NCBI RefSeq assembly: GCF_024355225.1
Contig: NZ_VCNH01000008.1
Location: 372,001-436,000, forward strand
Origin: Roseovarius sp. M141
Lineage (GTDB): Bacteria > Pseudomonadota > Alphaproteobacteria > Rhodobacterales > Rhodobacteraceae
Direction of reading: 5' to 3'
DNA length: 64,000 bases
Positions 1 to 7,573 of the stretch are shown here, piece by piece. The notes under the pieces were generated by a model that was given only the letters and a program-made list of their open reading frames with translations, made no database searches and was not told the origin of the DNA. Numbering within the stretch: position 1 is the first letter of the stretch; every line of letters starts with the position of its first letter. Position numbers and translations under genes: made by a program.

Positions 1-429
1 CAGCAGGGCCGCCTGCGCCGCCGCTTCGAATGCGGGATCGCCCCATGGGGCGTCTTTGGACAGGGCAGTGCGGGCCAAGTTACCCCCCCGGATGTCGGAC
101 AGCCGTGGGAAGCGCACCGGATACCGCGCCCCGCCATAGGGCACGTGCAGCCCGTCGCCCAATTCACTGCGCGCGGGCAACGCGAAACCGGCAGGCAGGG
201 CGAACTCCACGCCCTCGCCGCATTCTTCGCAGGTCATTACCGCCTCTTGCGGGCCGTCAAACAGCGCCGTCAACCACCCCCAGATCGTGCGATCCACATC
301 GCCGATGGACAGCGCGTCGGCATCGCCGCCGCCCGCCGCACATAGCAGCGCAGCCCGGTCCGCGGGACCCGCCGCCATCCCCTGTCCGTAAATGTCGAGA
401 ATGGCGGACCCTGTGGGCGCCGCCAACAT
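1..429 (-). CDS. Contractile tail/injection-system baseplate assembly protein, partial
   Basis: The reading frame opens at an ATG (complement of 427-429) that overlaps the TGA of the tube gene in an ATGA arrangement, and it runs off the left edge, so only about 143 residues are visible. They include one CxxC pair (TCEECGEG) followed by an acidic, Trp-containing stretch. A short protein carrying a Cys pair directly after the tube gene resembles the T4 gp26-like baseplate hub assembly proteins found in contractile injection systems and Myoviridae. That assignment rests on position and the Cys pair rather than on a recognised full-length domain. It is translationally coupled to sheath and tube in one minus-strand operon that continues beyond the window. 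Confidence 0.6.
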   Translation of the reverse strand, partial: MLAAPTGSAILDIYGQGMAAGPADRAALLCAAGGGDADALSIGDVDRTIWGWLTALFDGPQEAVMTCEECGEGVEFALPAGFALPARSELGDGLHVPYGGARYPVRFPRLSDIRGGNLARTALSKDAPWGDPAFEAAAQAALL

Positions 430-956
430 CAGCTTGCCGGTTCGAGGAACTCGACCTCGGCCGGTTCGCTCACGTCGTAATCCCGCTCCCAGCCCTCGTT
501 TTCCAGCTTGATCATCTGGATCGCAACGGCGTTTGCGTTGGCGTCCAGTTCGGGCAAAGCCTGATACTCGGACACCCACGCCCGGAAAATCCGATAGCTG
601 ATCGCCAGCTGCCCGGCCTCGTTGTAGAAATCGAGGATCACGTCCTTGCGGAAATCAGCCAGCGACACCTCGGCACCAAGCCCCGAGCCGAAATTCCAGA
701 TCTTGTTGGCCCATTGTTCGAATTCGACGTCATGGGTCACGCCGCGCTCCAGCGTGATGCCCTCGAACATGGTGCGACCGGGGCTTTTGCGCGGGGTGGA
801 GGGATCGCCCCCCTCGCGATGCTCGACGATCTCGGTGGTGCGCTTCAGCGGGCTGACCTTGGAAATACCCGCGACGTAGCGGCCATCCCATTTCAGGCGG
901 AACTTGAAGTTCTTGTAGGGATCGAAGCGGTTGGTGTTGACGGTAAACTGTGCCAT
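429..956 (-). CDS. Phage-tail-like tube protein (T4 gp19-like)
   Basis: This 175-residue protein begins MAQFTVNTNRFDPYKNFKF and contains GISKVSPLKRTTEIVEHREG and GITLERGVTHD. These are the hallmarks of the inner-tube protein of contractile injection systems and T4-like phages (conserved family region T4 gp19). Monomers form hexameric rings stacked inside the sheath. The length is normal. It lies 12 bp after the sheath gene and overlaps the next gene by ATGA, so the three are one operon. An AGGAGG-type site (ctcct, 965-969 region) precedes the ATG. Phage tail and extracellular injection system cannot be separated from this gene alone; the sheath-tube-gp26-like order favours an eCIS or phage-tail-like particle. 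Confidence 0.88.
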   Translation of the reverse strand: MAQFTVNTNRFDPYKNFKFRLKWDGRYVAGISKVSPLKRTTEIVEHREGGDPSTPRKSPGRTMFEGITLERGVTHDVEFEQWANKIWNFGSGLGAEVSLADFRKDVILDFYNEAGQLAISYRIFRAWVSEYQALPELDANANAVAIQMIKLENEGWERDYDVSEPAEVEFLEPAS

Positions 957-968
957 CTGAAAGTCCTC

Positions 969-2537
969 CTAGGCCGCGTTCGGGAAGCGCTGCTGAATAC
1001 GGATCACGACGAATTCTGCCGGGCGAACCGGGGCAAAGCCGACATAGACGTTCAGGATGCCAAGGTTGATGTCCGCCTGCGTCGTCGTCTCGCTGTCGCA
1101 TTTCACAAGGTAGGCATCGCGGGCAGACGCCCCCTGAAACGCGCCCTGGCGGTGCAGCTGGTTCATGAACCCGCCCACCGTCATGCGGACATTGGCCCAG
1201 AGCGGTTCATCATTGGGTTCGAACACCACCCATTGCAGACCGCGTTGCAGCGAGTTTTCGATATGAAGCGCCAGACGGCGGACATTGACGTAGCGCCACT
1301 CGGACGCCCGGGCATCGGCCCCGTCAAGCGTGCGCGCCCCCCAGATCACCGAATTGTAGACCGGAAACGTCCGGATCACGTTGACGCCCGAGGTGTTCAG
1401 CGGTCCCTGCTGGCGATCGGTCATCACATCGACCGGATTGCCACCCGAAACGCGGGCCTCGGTGCCTGCCGGGGCCTTCCAAATGCCGCGCGTGGCGTCG
1501 GTACGGGCGATCAGACCGGCGGCCATGCCGCTGGCCCCTATGACGCGCGGCGCCAGTGGGTTCAGCGGATCCGGCCCGGTCACGCGCGGATAGTACAGCG
1601 CGCCATCCGGCCCGGCAGCAGCCCCCAGCGCCGTCAGCCACGACTGCATGTTCCCCCGGTTCACGTCGGGCGGCGAATCAATCACCAGAAAGGCGAAATT
1701 GTTGCGACAGAAGGTCGTGGCCTCCTGATAGATCGCCGCCGAAGCGGAGTTGTCGGTGAAATTCGCCGCCCCCGGCAGGCACATCAGATTGAACACCTGC
1801 GGCACAATCGCGTTCAGTGCATACAGGCCGGTGCCGTTGGCCTCGGACCCGCGAATGGCGTTCGATGCCGCCGCCGCCCAGCCGGCGTCGCCCTCCATCG
1901 TGCCGTCGCCGCCGCCGGTCAGGGCCGTAAAATCCCCCGCCGCACCTTCCAGCAGCGCGTCAAGGTCCGTCGCGTCGACCGCACTGATCTGCGTGCGGGC
2001 GGGAAGGGTTGCAGCGCCCAGGGCTCCTTCGATCAATTCGCTGGTCTCCGCCAGCACATCGTCAACGAAACGCACGTCCCCGGCGGTGATCGAAACGTCG
2101 ATGAACGCCTCTTCACGCACCACGTTGGTCAGGGTCGGATCGTATTCACGCACCAGCAAGGTAAAGCTGGTGCCAGCGCCGGTATGCGCGATTCCGACAC
2201 GGATACGGTCGCCCCACGCACCGGGCGACGTGGCATCGAGGTCCAGATCGTCGACCGTGGCGCTGGATGTCGCAGGAGTTCCGGCCGTGACCCGGACGAT
2301 AAAGGCGACCGAGCCGCCGTTCAGGAAATAGGACCGCACGCCGTAGGATGTCTCGGACCCGGCATTGAGCCCACCGAATATGCGCTCGAATTCGCCAAAA
2401 GATGTGACCCGCATGGCGCGGTTCACCGGTCCGCGCCCGAATGTGCCGATAAATGCGGTGTTGGACGCGGCCACACCTGCGATGGCGCGATTGCCGCTGG
2501 GTACTTCGCGTATAAAGACGCCAGGGGTATCAAACAT
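969..2537 (-). CDS. Contractile tail sheath protein
   Basis: This 522-residue protein starts MFDTPGVFIREVPSGNRAI, the classic N-terminus of phage/eCIS tail sheath subunits. Its C-terminus (DINLGILNVYVGFAPVRPAE, then IRIQQRF) is the conserved sheath C-terminal domain that engages the tube and neighbouring subunits. The sheath contracts and drives the tube through a target membrane. Only one sheath gene is visible; the Photorhabdus and Serratia systems carry several paralogues, and any others would lie off-window. The gene is first in the minus-strand operon and is preceded by a ggaagg ribosome site. A long plus-strand frame across this gene is an antisense artefact of high GC. Confidence 0.92.
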   Translation of the reverse strand: MFDTPGVFIREVPSGNRAIAGVAASNTAFIGTFGRGPVNRAMRVTSFGEFERIFGGLNAGSETSYGVRSYFLNGGSVAFIVRVTAGTPATSSATVDDLDLDATSPGAWGDRIRVGIAHTGAGTSFTLLVREYDPTLTNVVREEAFIDVSITAGDVRFVDDVLAETSELIEGALGAATLPARTQISAVDATDLDALLEGAAGDFTALTGGGDGTMEGDAGWAAAASNAIRGSEANGTGLYALNAIVPQVFNLMCLPGAANFTDNSASAAIYQEATTFCRNNFAFLVIDSPPDVNRGNMQSWLTALGAAAGPDGALYYPRVTGPDPLNPLAPRVIGASGMAAGLIARTDATRGIWKAPAGTEARVSGGNPVDVMTDRQQGPLNTSGVNVIRTFPVYNSVIWGARTLDGADARASEWRYVNVRRLALHIENSLQRGLQWVVFEPNDEPLWANVRMTVGGFMNQLHRQGAFQGASARDAYLVKCDSETTTQADINLGILNVYVGFAPVRPAEFVVIRIQQRFPNAA

Positions 2538-3072
2538 TGAAATTACCTTCCCTATGTCAGACCTGCACGGCCCGAGCGCACAGGAGTCGCAATTCCTTGA
2601 AAGTTCGGAACACGCGGAAAGCCATGCCCGAAAGTGCCTGTATGATATCGATGTTTTTAAAAGGGATTCGGCTCTAAAAACCGCACCCCGAAACTAGAGA
2701 CTGAATACCTGCCCGAAATAAACGGACCTCGGAAATTCTACAATTACATTTCGTAATTCAATCAGCGTAGCACAGGAATATCGATCCGGCAACGATGCAA
2801 GTTGGCCGCCAAAATAAACGCGGTTATCTGAGGATAACCTGCGCCTCCGCCCCCCTCTTTTTGCGCTAAATCCATTCAGGTTTTGGTTCATTTTTAGTCG
2901 GTTAGCATATTCCCGATATGTCACGACGACAAAACTGAAATGCGGGCTGCAATGACTGTATCCGCCGACCATGGGACCACCATGCAGGGTCGCCCGGCAC
3001 CTTCGGCAATAGTCATCACTCCCGTTCAGAATGCAGAAGCGGTCCCAACAGGGCAGGCTGTCGCAGAGCAGT
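2538..3072. other. Intergenic leader between injection-system operon and plus-strand genes
   Basis: No convincing gene is seen here. The part next to 2537 must hold the promoter of the minus-strand sheath-tube operon; it includes a locally AT-rich patch (2645-2690). A minus-strand frame of about 180 codons (2694-3242) is Cys/Arg-rich, lacks family features and spans the terminator at 3101-3134, so I do not call it. Confidence 0.5.
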
Positions 3073-3134
3073 CCAGACTCCACCGCCGGTCTGGTCCTTA
3101 CCGGGGTGCCATTTGGGCGCCCCGGCGCCTTTTT
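3073..3134 (+). terminator. Orphan Rho-independent terminator with preceding hairpin (possible sRNA 3' end)
   Basis: A first hairpin pairs CCAGAC (3073-3078) with GTCTGG (3089-3094). A second, strong one pairs CCGGGGTGCC (3101-3110) with GGCGCCCCGG (3116-3125) around an ATTTG loop, with one G-U pair. The run TTTTT follows at 3130-3134. The orientation is plus, but no plus-strand gene ends upstream, so the transcript it ends may be a small RNA, or a leader or attenuator for the gene at 3279. Confidence 0.6.
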
Positions 3135-3278
3135 AGACACGAATGCAACAACGACAGCCCCTAAATGGGCATCGACGACATCAAGTCTACCTAGGACTTG
3201 AAATGCTGGTATAAGTCTCAAGGTGACATCGGGAAAATACAAATGGGCCGCAACAAACGCTGCCGGAGAAACATCAGA

Positions 3279-4385
3279 ATGAAATATACTTGTCTTTCGG
3301 TCGGACTCGCGTTGGCTACTTTTGCGACAACCGCAACGGCTGGCAACCTTGATCGTAACAAGACCCCGATCGACATCATTTTCGAAAGCGGCAACCGTGC
3401 AGAGCTTTCATTTGGGTACGTCAGCCCCAGCGTCTCAGGCACGGATACATTGGGCAATGCGACCGGCAACGTTGGAAATGCGTTTGGGCTCGCCAGTGGC
3501 GCGCTCAAGCTGCAGTTCAGCAAGGGCTTTTCCCTGGCAGCGATCTATGATCAGCCTTACGGCACCGACATCGAATATTCAGGAGACCCGGCGTCAACCC
3601 AACTCGGGGGCACGGCTGCAACGGCCGAAACGGACGCGCTGACGGTGATGCTGCGGTACGATGTCAGCGACAGAATCATGGTTTACGGCGGCCCGCGCGT
3701 CGTTAGCGCAAAGGGCAACATAAGCCCTTCGGGTTTGGCGCTTGGACCGCTTGATGGTTACAACCTGCGCCTCTCACCCAATCAAGGCATCGGATATGTG
3801 GTGGGCGCAGCCTATGCGATACCCGAAACCGCCTTTCGCGTCGCGCTCACTTATCATTCCGCTGTTAATCTGGAATTGCCGTCTACTGAAACTTTTCCCG
3901 GCGGTGCACCTGTTGCAATCGGACCGACCAAATTAACGCTGCCTCAATCTGCGAAATTGCAGATCCAGTCATTGATTGCCGGTAACAATCTGGCCTTTGG
4001 AAGCATACGCTGGTCGGATTGGAGAACATTTGAGATCGATCCGCCGAGCGCCACCCCGAACCTTGCCGAGACGAGCGATGCCTGGACCTATGAAATCGGA
4101 ATCGCCCGTCAGTTCACCGAAAAATTCTCGGCGAGCCTCGCCTTTAGTTACGAACGCCGGGTGGACAACACCCCGATCTCACCCCTTGCACCGACGGGGG
4201 GATATCAAAGCCTCTCGCTGGGTGGAAAATACCAGATAACGGATGCGGTCACCTTCTCAACCGGCATCCAGTATTACTGGCTGGGCGATGCATTGGTCCG
4301 AACCGGCCCGTCAAACACTGTGCAGGCCAGCTTTCGCAACAATGAAGCGATTGGTGTGGGTGCTAAGATTGGTGTGAGTTTCTGA
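3279..4385 (+). CDS. FadL/OmpP1-family outer-membrane protein
   Basis: I place the start at the ATG of 3279, preceded by GGAGAA at a good distance and giving a clean signal peptide (MKYTCLSVGLALATFATTAT-AG). A start 27 codons upstream is possible but less likely. The 368-residue product has the beta-barrel pattern of FadL-type hydrophobic-compound channels: FESGNRAELSFGYVSPSVSG near the N-terminus, FRVALTYHSAVNLELP in the middle, KFSASLAFSYERRV, and an ending IGVGAKIGVSF with a terminal aromatic. FadL proteins pass long-chain fatty acids and other hydrophobic substrates across the outer membrane. It is followed by a 343-bp gap, so it is probably monocistronic. Confidence 0.8.
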   Translation: MKYTCLSVGLALATFATTATAGNLDRNKTPIDIIFESGNRAELSFGYVSPSVSGTDTLGNATGNVGNAFGLASGALKLQFSKGFSLAAIYDQPYGTDIEYSGDPASTQLGGTAATAETDALTVMLRYDVSDRIMVYGGPRVVSAKGNISPSGLALGPLDGYNLRLSPNQGIGYVVGAAYAIPETAFRVALTYHSAVNLELPSTETFPGGAPVAIGPTKLTLPQSAKLQIQSLIAGNNLAFGSIRWSDWRTFEIDPPSATPNLAETSDAWTYEIGIARQFTEKFSASLAFSYERRVDNTPISPLAPTGGYQSLSLGGKYQITDAVTFSTGIQYYWLGDALVRTGPSNTVQASFRNNEAIGVGAKIGVSF

Positions 4386-4728
4386 GAAAAACGACGGCAG
4401 AACTGGGCGTCCAGACGTCCCGCAGAAATAATGCGGCCCGGTCAGGGTGACCGATGCCTGGCGCGCTATCGAGATAATCCTGATGTTATGAAGCGAATGC
4501 TCTATCCAGCAGCCCGCGCTCACATCCAGAACGGCCACAGCTACGCCTGTGCGGGCCAAAGCCGCGGCGCAACGGATCGGCCAATCCGGTAAAAATCTTT
4601 CTGCGCATTCTGCGGGATTCCCGTATGATTTGCATGGCAGGTATTTCTGATTCTATGATCAAAGATAGATTTTATTCGCTTGAAGATATATACGCATACC
4701 CTCAAGCTTCTTTTGGAGAAACCCAATT
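4386..4728. other. Intergenic region, no gene recognised
   Basis: There are 343 bp between the FadL-like gene and the small membrane protein gene. Short frames on both strands show no family features. The AT-rich stretch 4640-4700 just upstream of the 4729 gene is the likely promoter zone. Confidence 0.4.
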
Positions 4729-5148
4729 ATGGCGGTTGATGACGGCACGGGGCATGCGCTCCCTTCTTGGTTTGTGGCTCCAGATAACGCGGATATATTG
4801 GCGTGGGTATCTTTGGCCATTCTCGCCCTGGCGTTATACGGGATTGTGACGCTCTATGCCGCTTTCGACCGCTGGGCCGAACACAAGTCAAAGGGAACGC
4901 CGCTGGCCAAGACCATCCCGACGCTGCTGGCCATTGCCTTGCTCTACGAAATTTTCCCCTTGGGGCATTTCAACGTGCTTCTGCCGCTCAGCGCAATCTT
5001 GATTGCCTTGATGGCAGATTGGTCGCGATTCCATGCCTTGGGGAGCGATCACATCGAACATGAAACTGACGTTCTGATCGTGACAAGCGGGCCGCCTTCG
5101 CCGGGCGGCGATGGGCCAAATGAAGCGCAGGAGATCAAGAATGCTTGA
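4729..5148 (+). CDS. Small inner-membrane protein paired with an HlyD-type adaptor
   Basis: This 139-residue protein has about three hydrophobic segments (near residues 22-46, 58-78 and 82-95) and a soluble acidic tail. GGAGA sits 8 nt upstream of the ATG. Its last codons overlap the start of the HlyD-like gene by 8 bp (ATGCTTGA), implying translational coupling. The arrangement resembles the E. coli yibI-yibH pair (DUF3302 membrane protein plus HlyD-family protein), and the N-terminal hydrophobic pattern is compatible with that, but the sequence match is weak. The role is presumably to assist a membrane-fusion type export complex. Confidence 0.6.
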   Translation: MAVDDGTGHALPSWFVAPDNADILAWVSLAILALALYGIVTLYAAFDRWAEHKSKGTPLAKTIPTLLAIALLYEIFPLGHFNVLLPLSAILIALMADWSRFHALGSDHIEHETDVLIVTSGPPSPGGDGPNEAQEIKNA

Positions 5149-6337
5149 GCTTCTCCTGACGTCTTTCCCCGTCATCATCCGTTACTTCCAGTTGAAACGC
5201 CGCAACGAGGCCATGACTGTCTGGAACATGCGAACGGCCGTGTTTCTCTGGGCCGGTCTTGCCACCTGCCTGTTTGTCCTGATTTTCTACTTTCATCCGA
5301 AATCCTATTCCGGGCTGGTGCCGTTCCGAACTGTTTCGGTCGTCGCTCAGACCAGCGGGCCGGTGATCGAGCTGCCGATCAGAAACGGACAGAGGGTGTC
5401 CGCCGGGGATCTGTTGTTTCGCATAGAGGACCACACCCAGAAAGCCAAGTTGAAGCAGGCCGAGGCCGAATTGGGCAAGATTACCGCCGCCGAGACCAAG
5501 TCTGCCGACACGCTGAAGGTCGCAGAGGCAAGCGTGCTCGAAGCGCAGGCATCACTCGACAAGCTGAAAGTCGATCTGGATAATGCGCAAACGCTTTATG
5601 GCCGGAACGTCGGCACGCAGGATGCTGTCAGAGAATTGGAAGCCTCTGTCGCCGTTGCCACGGCCGAACTGTCAGCGACTCAGGCGCAGGTCAATTTAGC
5701 TCAAACGGATATTTCACAGACCCTTCCCGCCCAGCGCGCAGTGGCCGAAGCAGCCGTGGGGAGCGCCAGGACCGCGCTGGATCGAACCGAAGTACGTTCC
5801 TTCACGGATGGTGTCGTGACCCAACTGGTCATGAGCAAGGGCAGCCCCGCATCACAGCTGATCCTGAGCCCGGCGATGATAATCATCCCTGACCGGCCAA
5901 AGGACACTCCGATCAGAATCATCGCGGGCTTCTCTCAGATTGCGCGCGCCACGATTTACGAGGGTATGCCTGCGGAAATCGCCTGTGACAGCAATGCAGG
6001 TTTGTCGTTTCACAATGCGGTCCTCCCCGCGAAGGTGGTCTTTGTTCAGCCCGCGGTGGCTGCGGGTCAGATTGTACCGGGCGGTCAGTTGCTGGAGCCG
6101 AGCTTGAGAACCGCGCGCGGCTCCATGGTGGTCTTCTTCGAACTTGAGCACCCTGAACACCAGAAAATCATGCTGGATGGCAGCGGATGTCTGATACAGA
6201 CCTATACCAACAACATCGACGGGACGGCGGGCCATATCATTGCGGCAACAGGCGTCATCAAGGCCGTCGGTCTGCGCCTGAAGGTGTGGGGTGCCGTGAT
6301 TTCCGGTATCGGGCTTGCAGGCGGAGGGGGGCATTGA
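5141..6337 (+). CDS. HlyD-family membrane fusion (periplasmic adaptor) protein
   Basis: I chose the ATG at 5141, with AGGAG 7 nt upstream. The product has 398 residues: one membrane anchor (about residues 25-45), a lipoyl-like beta segment (TSGPVIELPIRNGQRVSAGD), a long coiled-coil hairpin rich in Ala/Glu/Lys (residues ~85-200, e.g. KLKQAEAELGKITAAE), a second lipoyl half (DRTEVRSFTDGVVTQLV) and a beta-barrel domain. That is the HlyD/EmrA/YibH layout. No ABC, RND or MFS partner lies nearby, so the transported substrate is unknown; the upstream small membrane protein is the obvious partner. Confidence 0.85.
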   Translation: MLELLLTSFPVIIRYFQLKRRNEAMTVWNMRTAVFLWAGLATCLFVLIFYFHPKSYSGLVPFRTVSVVAQTSGPVIELPIRNGQRVSAGDLLFRIEDHTQKAKLKQAEAELGKITAAETKSADTLKVAEASVLEAQASLDKLKVDLDNAQTLYGRNVGTQDAVRELEASVAVATAELSATQAQVNLAQTDISQTLPAQRAVAEAAVGSARTALDRTEVRSFTDGVVTQLVMSKGSPASQLILSPAMIIIPDRPKDTPIRIIAGFSQIARATIYEGMPAEIACDSNAGLSFHNAVLPAKVVFVQPAVAAGQIVPGGQLLEPSLRTARGSMVVFFELEHPEHQKIMLDGSGCLIQTYTNNIDGTAGHIIAATGVIKAVGLRLKVWGAVISGIGLAGGGGH

Positions 6338-6339
6338 TC

Positions 6340-6364
6340 AGGCTGAGGAAATCTCTGCCTTTTT
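6340..6364 (+). terminator. Probable terminator of the HlyD operon
   Basis: AGGCtGAG and CTCtGCCT flank a GAAAT loop (one T-T mismatch per arm) and are followed directly by TTTTT at 6360-6364. It starts 3 bp after the HlyD stop codon. Confidence 0.5.
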
Positions 6365-6537
6365 GCCCTGCCTATACGCGCAAGCCTTTCACCAGTTGCA
6401 GCACTGGGCCGGCCATCGGGACCGCGTTGATGTCCACCCGGTCGTGATCCGGGCTTCCCGACGAAAACTGACCCACATTTAGGGTATGTTTCCGGGGGCA
6501 ATTGGTCGGGATTGTTCCCGTTTGCCGACAAAAGAAA
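6365..6537. other. Intergenic, no gene
   Basis: This is the space between two convergent transcription units. I see no gene; short frames on either strand lack family signatures. Confidence 0.4.
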
Positions 6538-6562
6538 AGCCGCCGGGTTTTCGCCGGCGGCT
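6531..6562 (-). terminator. Rho-independent terminator for the minus-strand pentein/M20 operon
   Basis: There is a perfect 9-bp stem, AGCCGCCGG (6538-6546) with CCGGCGGCT (6554-6562), and a 7-nt loop. Read on the minus strand it is followed by TTTCTTT (complement of 6531-6537). A second perfect 10-bp hairpin (6602-6611 with 6614-6623) lies between it and the stop codon at 6643. Confidence 0.8.
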
Positions 6563-6642
6563 GGTTCGCTAACGTCGGTTGCGGGAGGGCGACTCGCACT
6601 CAGCCACGCCATCTGGCGTGGCTCGGGAAGCGATCACCACCC

Positions 6643-7560
6643 TCAACCGCGATCCAGCGCCTGCGCCATGCAGTGAATGCCGCCGCCGGTTTTCGAGATC
6701 TCGGCCGTATCGATCGCCGCCACCTCGAAACCGCGCGCACGCAGAGCCTCGACCAGCGTGGTCGAGGCCTTCGGCGCGATCACCTTGCCATTGCCAAGGC
6801 TCATCACGTTGCAGCCCAGATTCATCGTATCGCGAAACGGCACGTCGATGATCTCGTGTCCCTTGCCCTTGATCCACTCGACGATCCAAGGGTCGGTGCA
6901 GTCCAGGCACACCGCCGTCAGTTTTTCCGCGATGGGCACGACCATCAGGTCGATATGCACGTAATATTCATCGATAAAGGCCAGCTTGACCTCCCAGCCT
7001 TCATCCTCGAACCACCCGGCAACCTGCCGTGCGCCGGCCTCATTGGTGCGCGCGCCGCCGCAGCCGATCAGGACGACACCTTCCTCGATCACGTTGAAGT
7101 CGCCACCCTCGAACGTGCCGGCGCTCACCATGTCGTAGATCGGGATGCCGAGGTTTTCATAGGTGCGGATCGCCGCGTAATTCTCGCCCCGGCGCCACCA
7201 CTGGGACATCGCGGTGATGATCGCGCCATAGGGTGTCATCACCGAGGAATCGCGCGCATAGACCTGCATCGGCAACTCTGGCTGGGCCTCGTGCATCTGC
7301 ACCTTGACGCCGAAATGTTCGTAGGCCGCGACCATTTCGGCGTGCTGGGATTGCGCGACCTGGATTTTGCAGGGATTTTCGCGCAGATGTTTGCTGGACA
7401 GGCTCGATGTCGAGAGATGCCGCAGATGCGCGGGCGAGCCGAGCAGGACCTTGCTGAGCTTGTCCGTCTCATTGGGCAGGCGCCAGTTTTTCATCGGCTG
7501 GGTGCCGCCGCCACTCTTGCGGCGTTGCAGGGTGAATTCGCTTAGGGTCTTGTCGAGCAT
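6643..7560 (-). CDS. Pentein-superfamily amidinohydrolase/amidinotransferase (arginine deiminase/DDAH-like)
   Basis: The 305-residue product starts at the ATG complementary to 7558-7560 (GGAG in the leader); a longer frame upstream overlaps the M20 gene and is not coding. It carries the catalytic landmarks of guanidine-modifying enzymes: FEGGDFNV (substrate-binding acid), VHIDLMV (catalytic His, as in HLD of arginine deiminases) and GGGIHCMAQ near the C-terminus (nucleophilic Cys). Such enzymes hydrolyse or transfer the amidino group of arginine, methylarginine or related compounds. It lies 13 bp after the M20 amidohydrolase gene in one operon and faces a polyamine-type ABC importer, so a guanidino compound is the expected substrate. 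The exact reaction (deiminase, dimethylargininase, amidinotransferase) cannot be fixed from sequence. Confidence 0.8.
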   Translation of the reverse strand: MLDKTLSEFTLQRRKSGGGTQPMKNWRLPNETDKLSKVLLGSPAHLRHLSTSSLSSKHLRENPCKIQVAQSQHAEMVAAYEHFGVKVQMHEAQPELPMQVYARDSSVMTPYGAIITAMSQWWRRGENYAAIRTYENLGIPIYDMVSAGTFEGGDFNVIEEGVVLIGCGGARTNEAGARQVAGWFEDEGWEVKLAFIDEYYVHIDLMVVPIAEKLTAVCLDCTDPWIVEWIKGKGHEIIDVPFRDTMNLGCNVMSLGNGKVIAPKASTTLVEALRARGFEVAAIDTAEISKTGGGIHCMAQALDRG

Positions 7561-7573
7561 TCCATGTCTCCTT

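Noticed and set aside
30..2540. 836-codon open frame on the plus strand
   Set aside because: It lies antisense to the sheath, tube and assembly genes; its Arg/Pro/His-rich composition and lack of family features mark it as a high-GC shadow.
2694..3242. 182-codon minus-strand frame
   Set aside because: It crosses the terminator at 3101-3134, has many Cys/Arg without domain features and no clear ribosome site.
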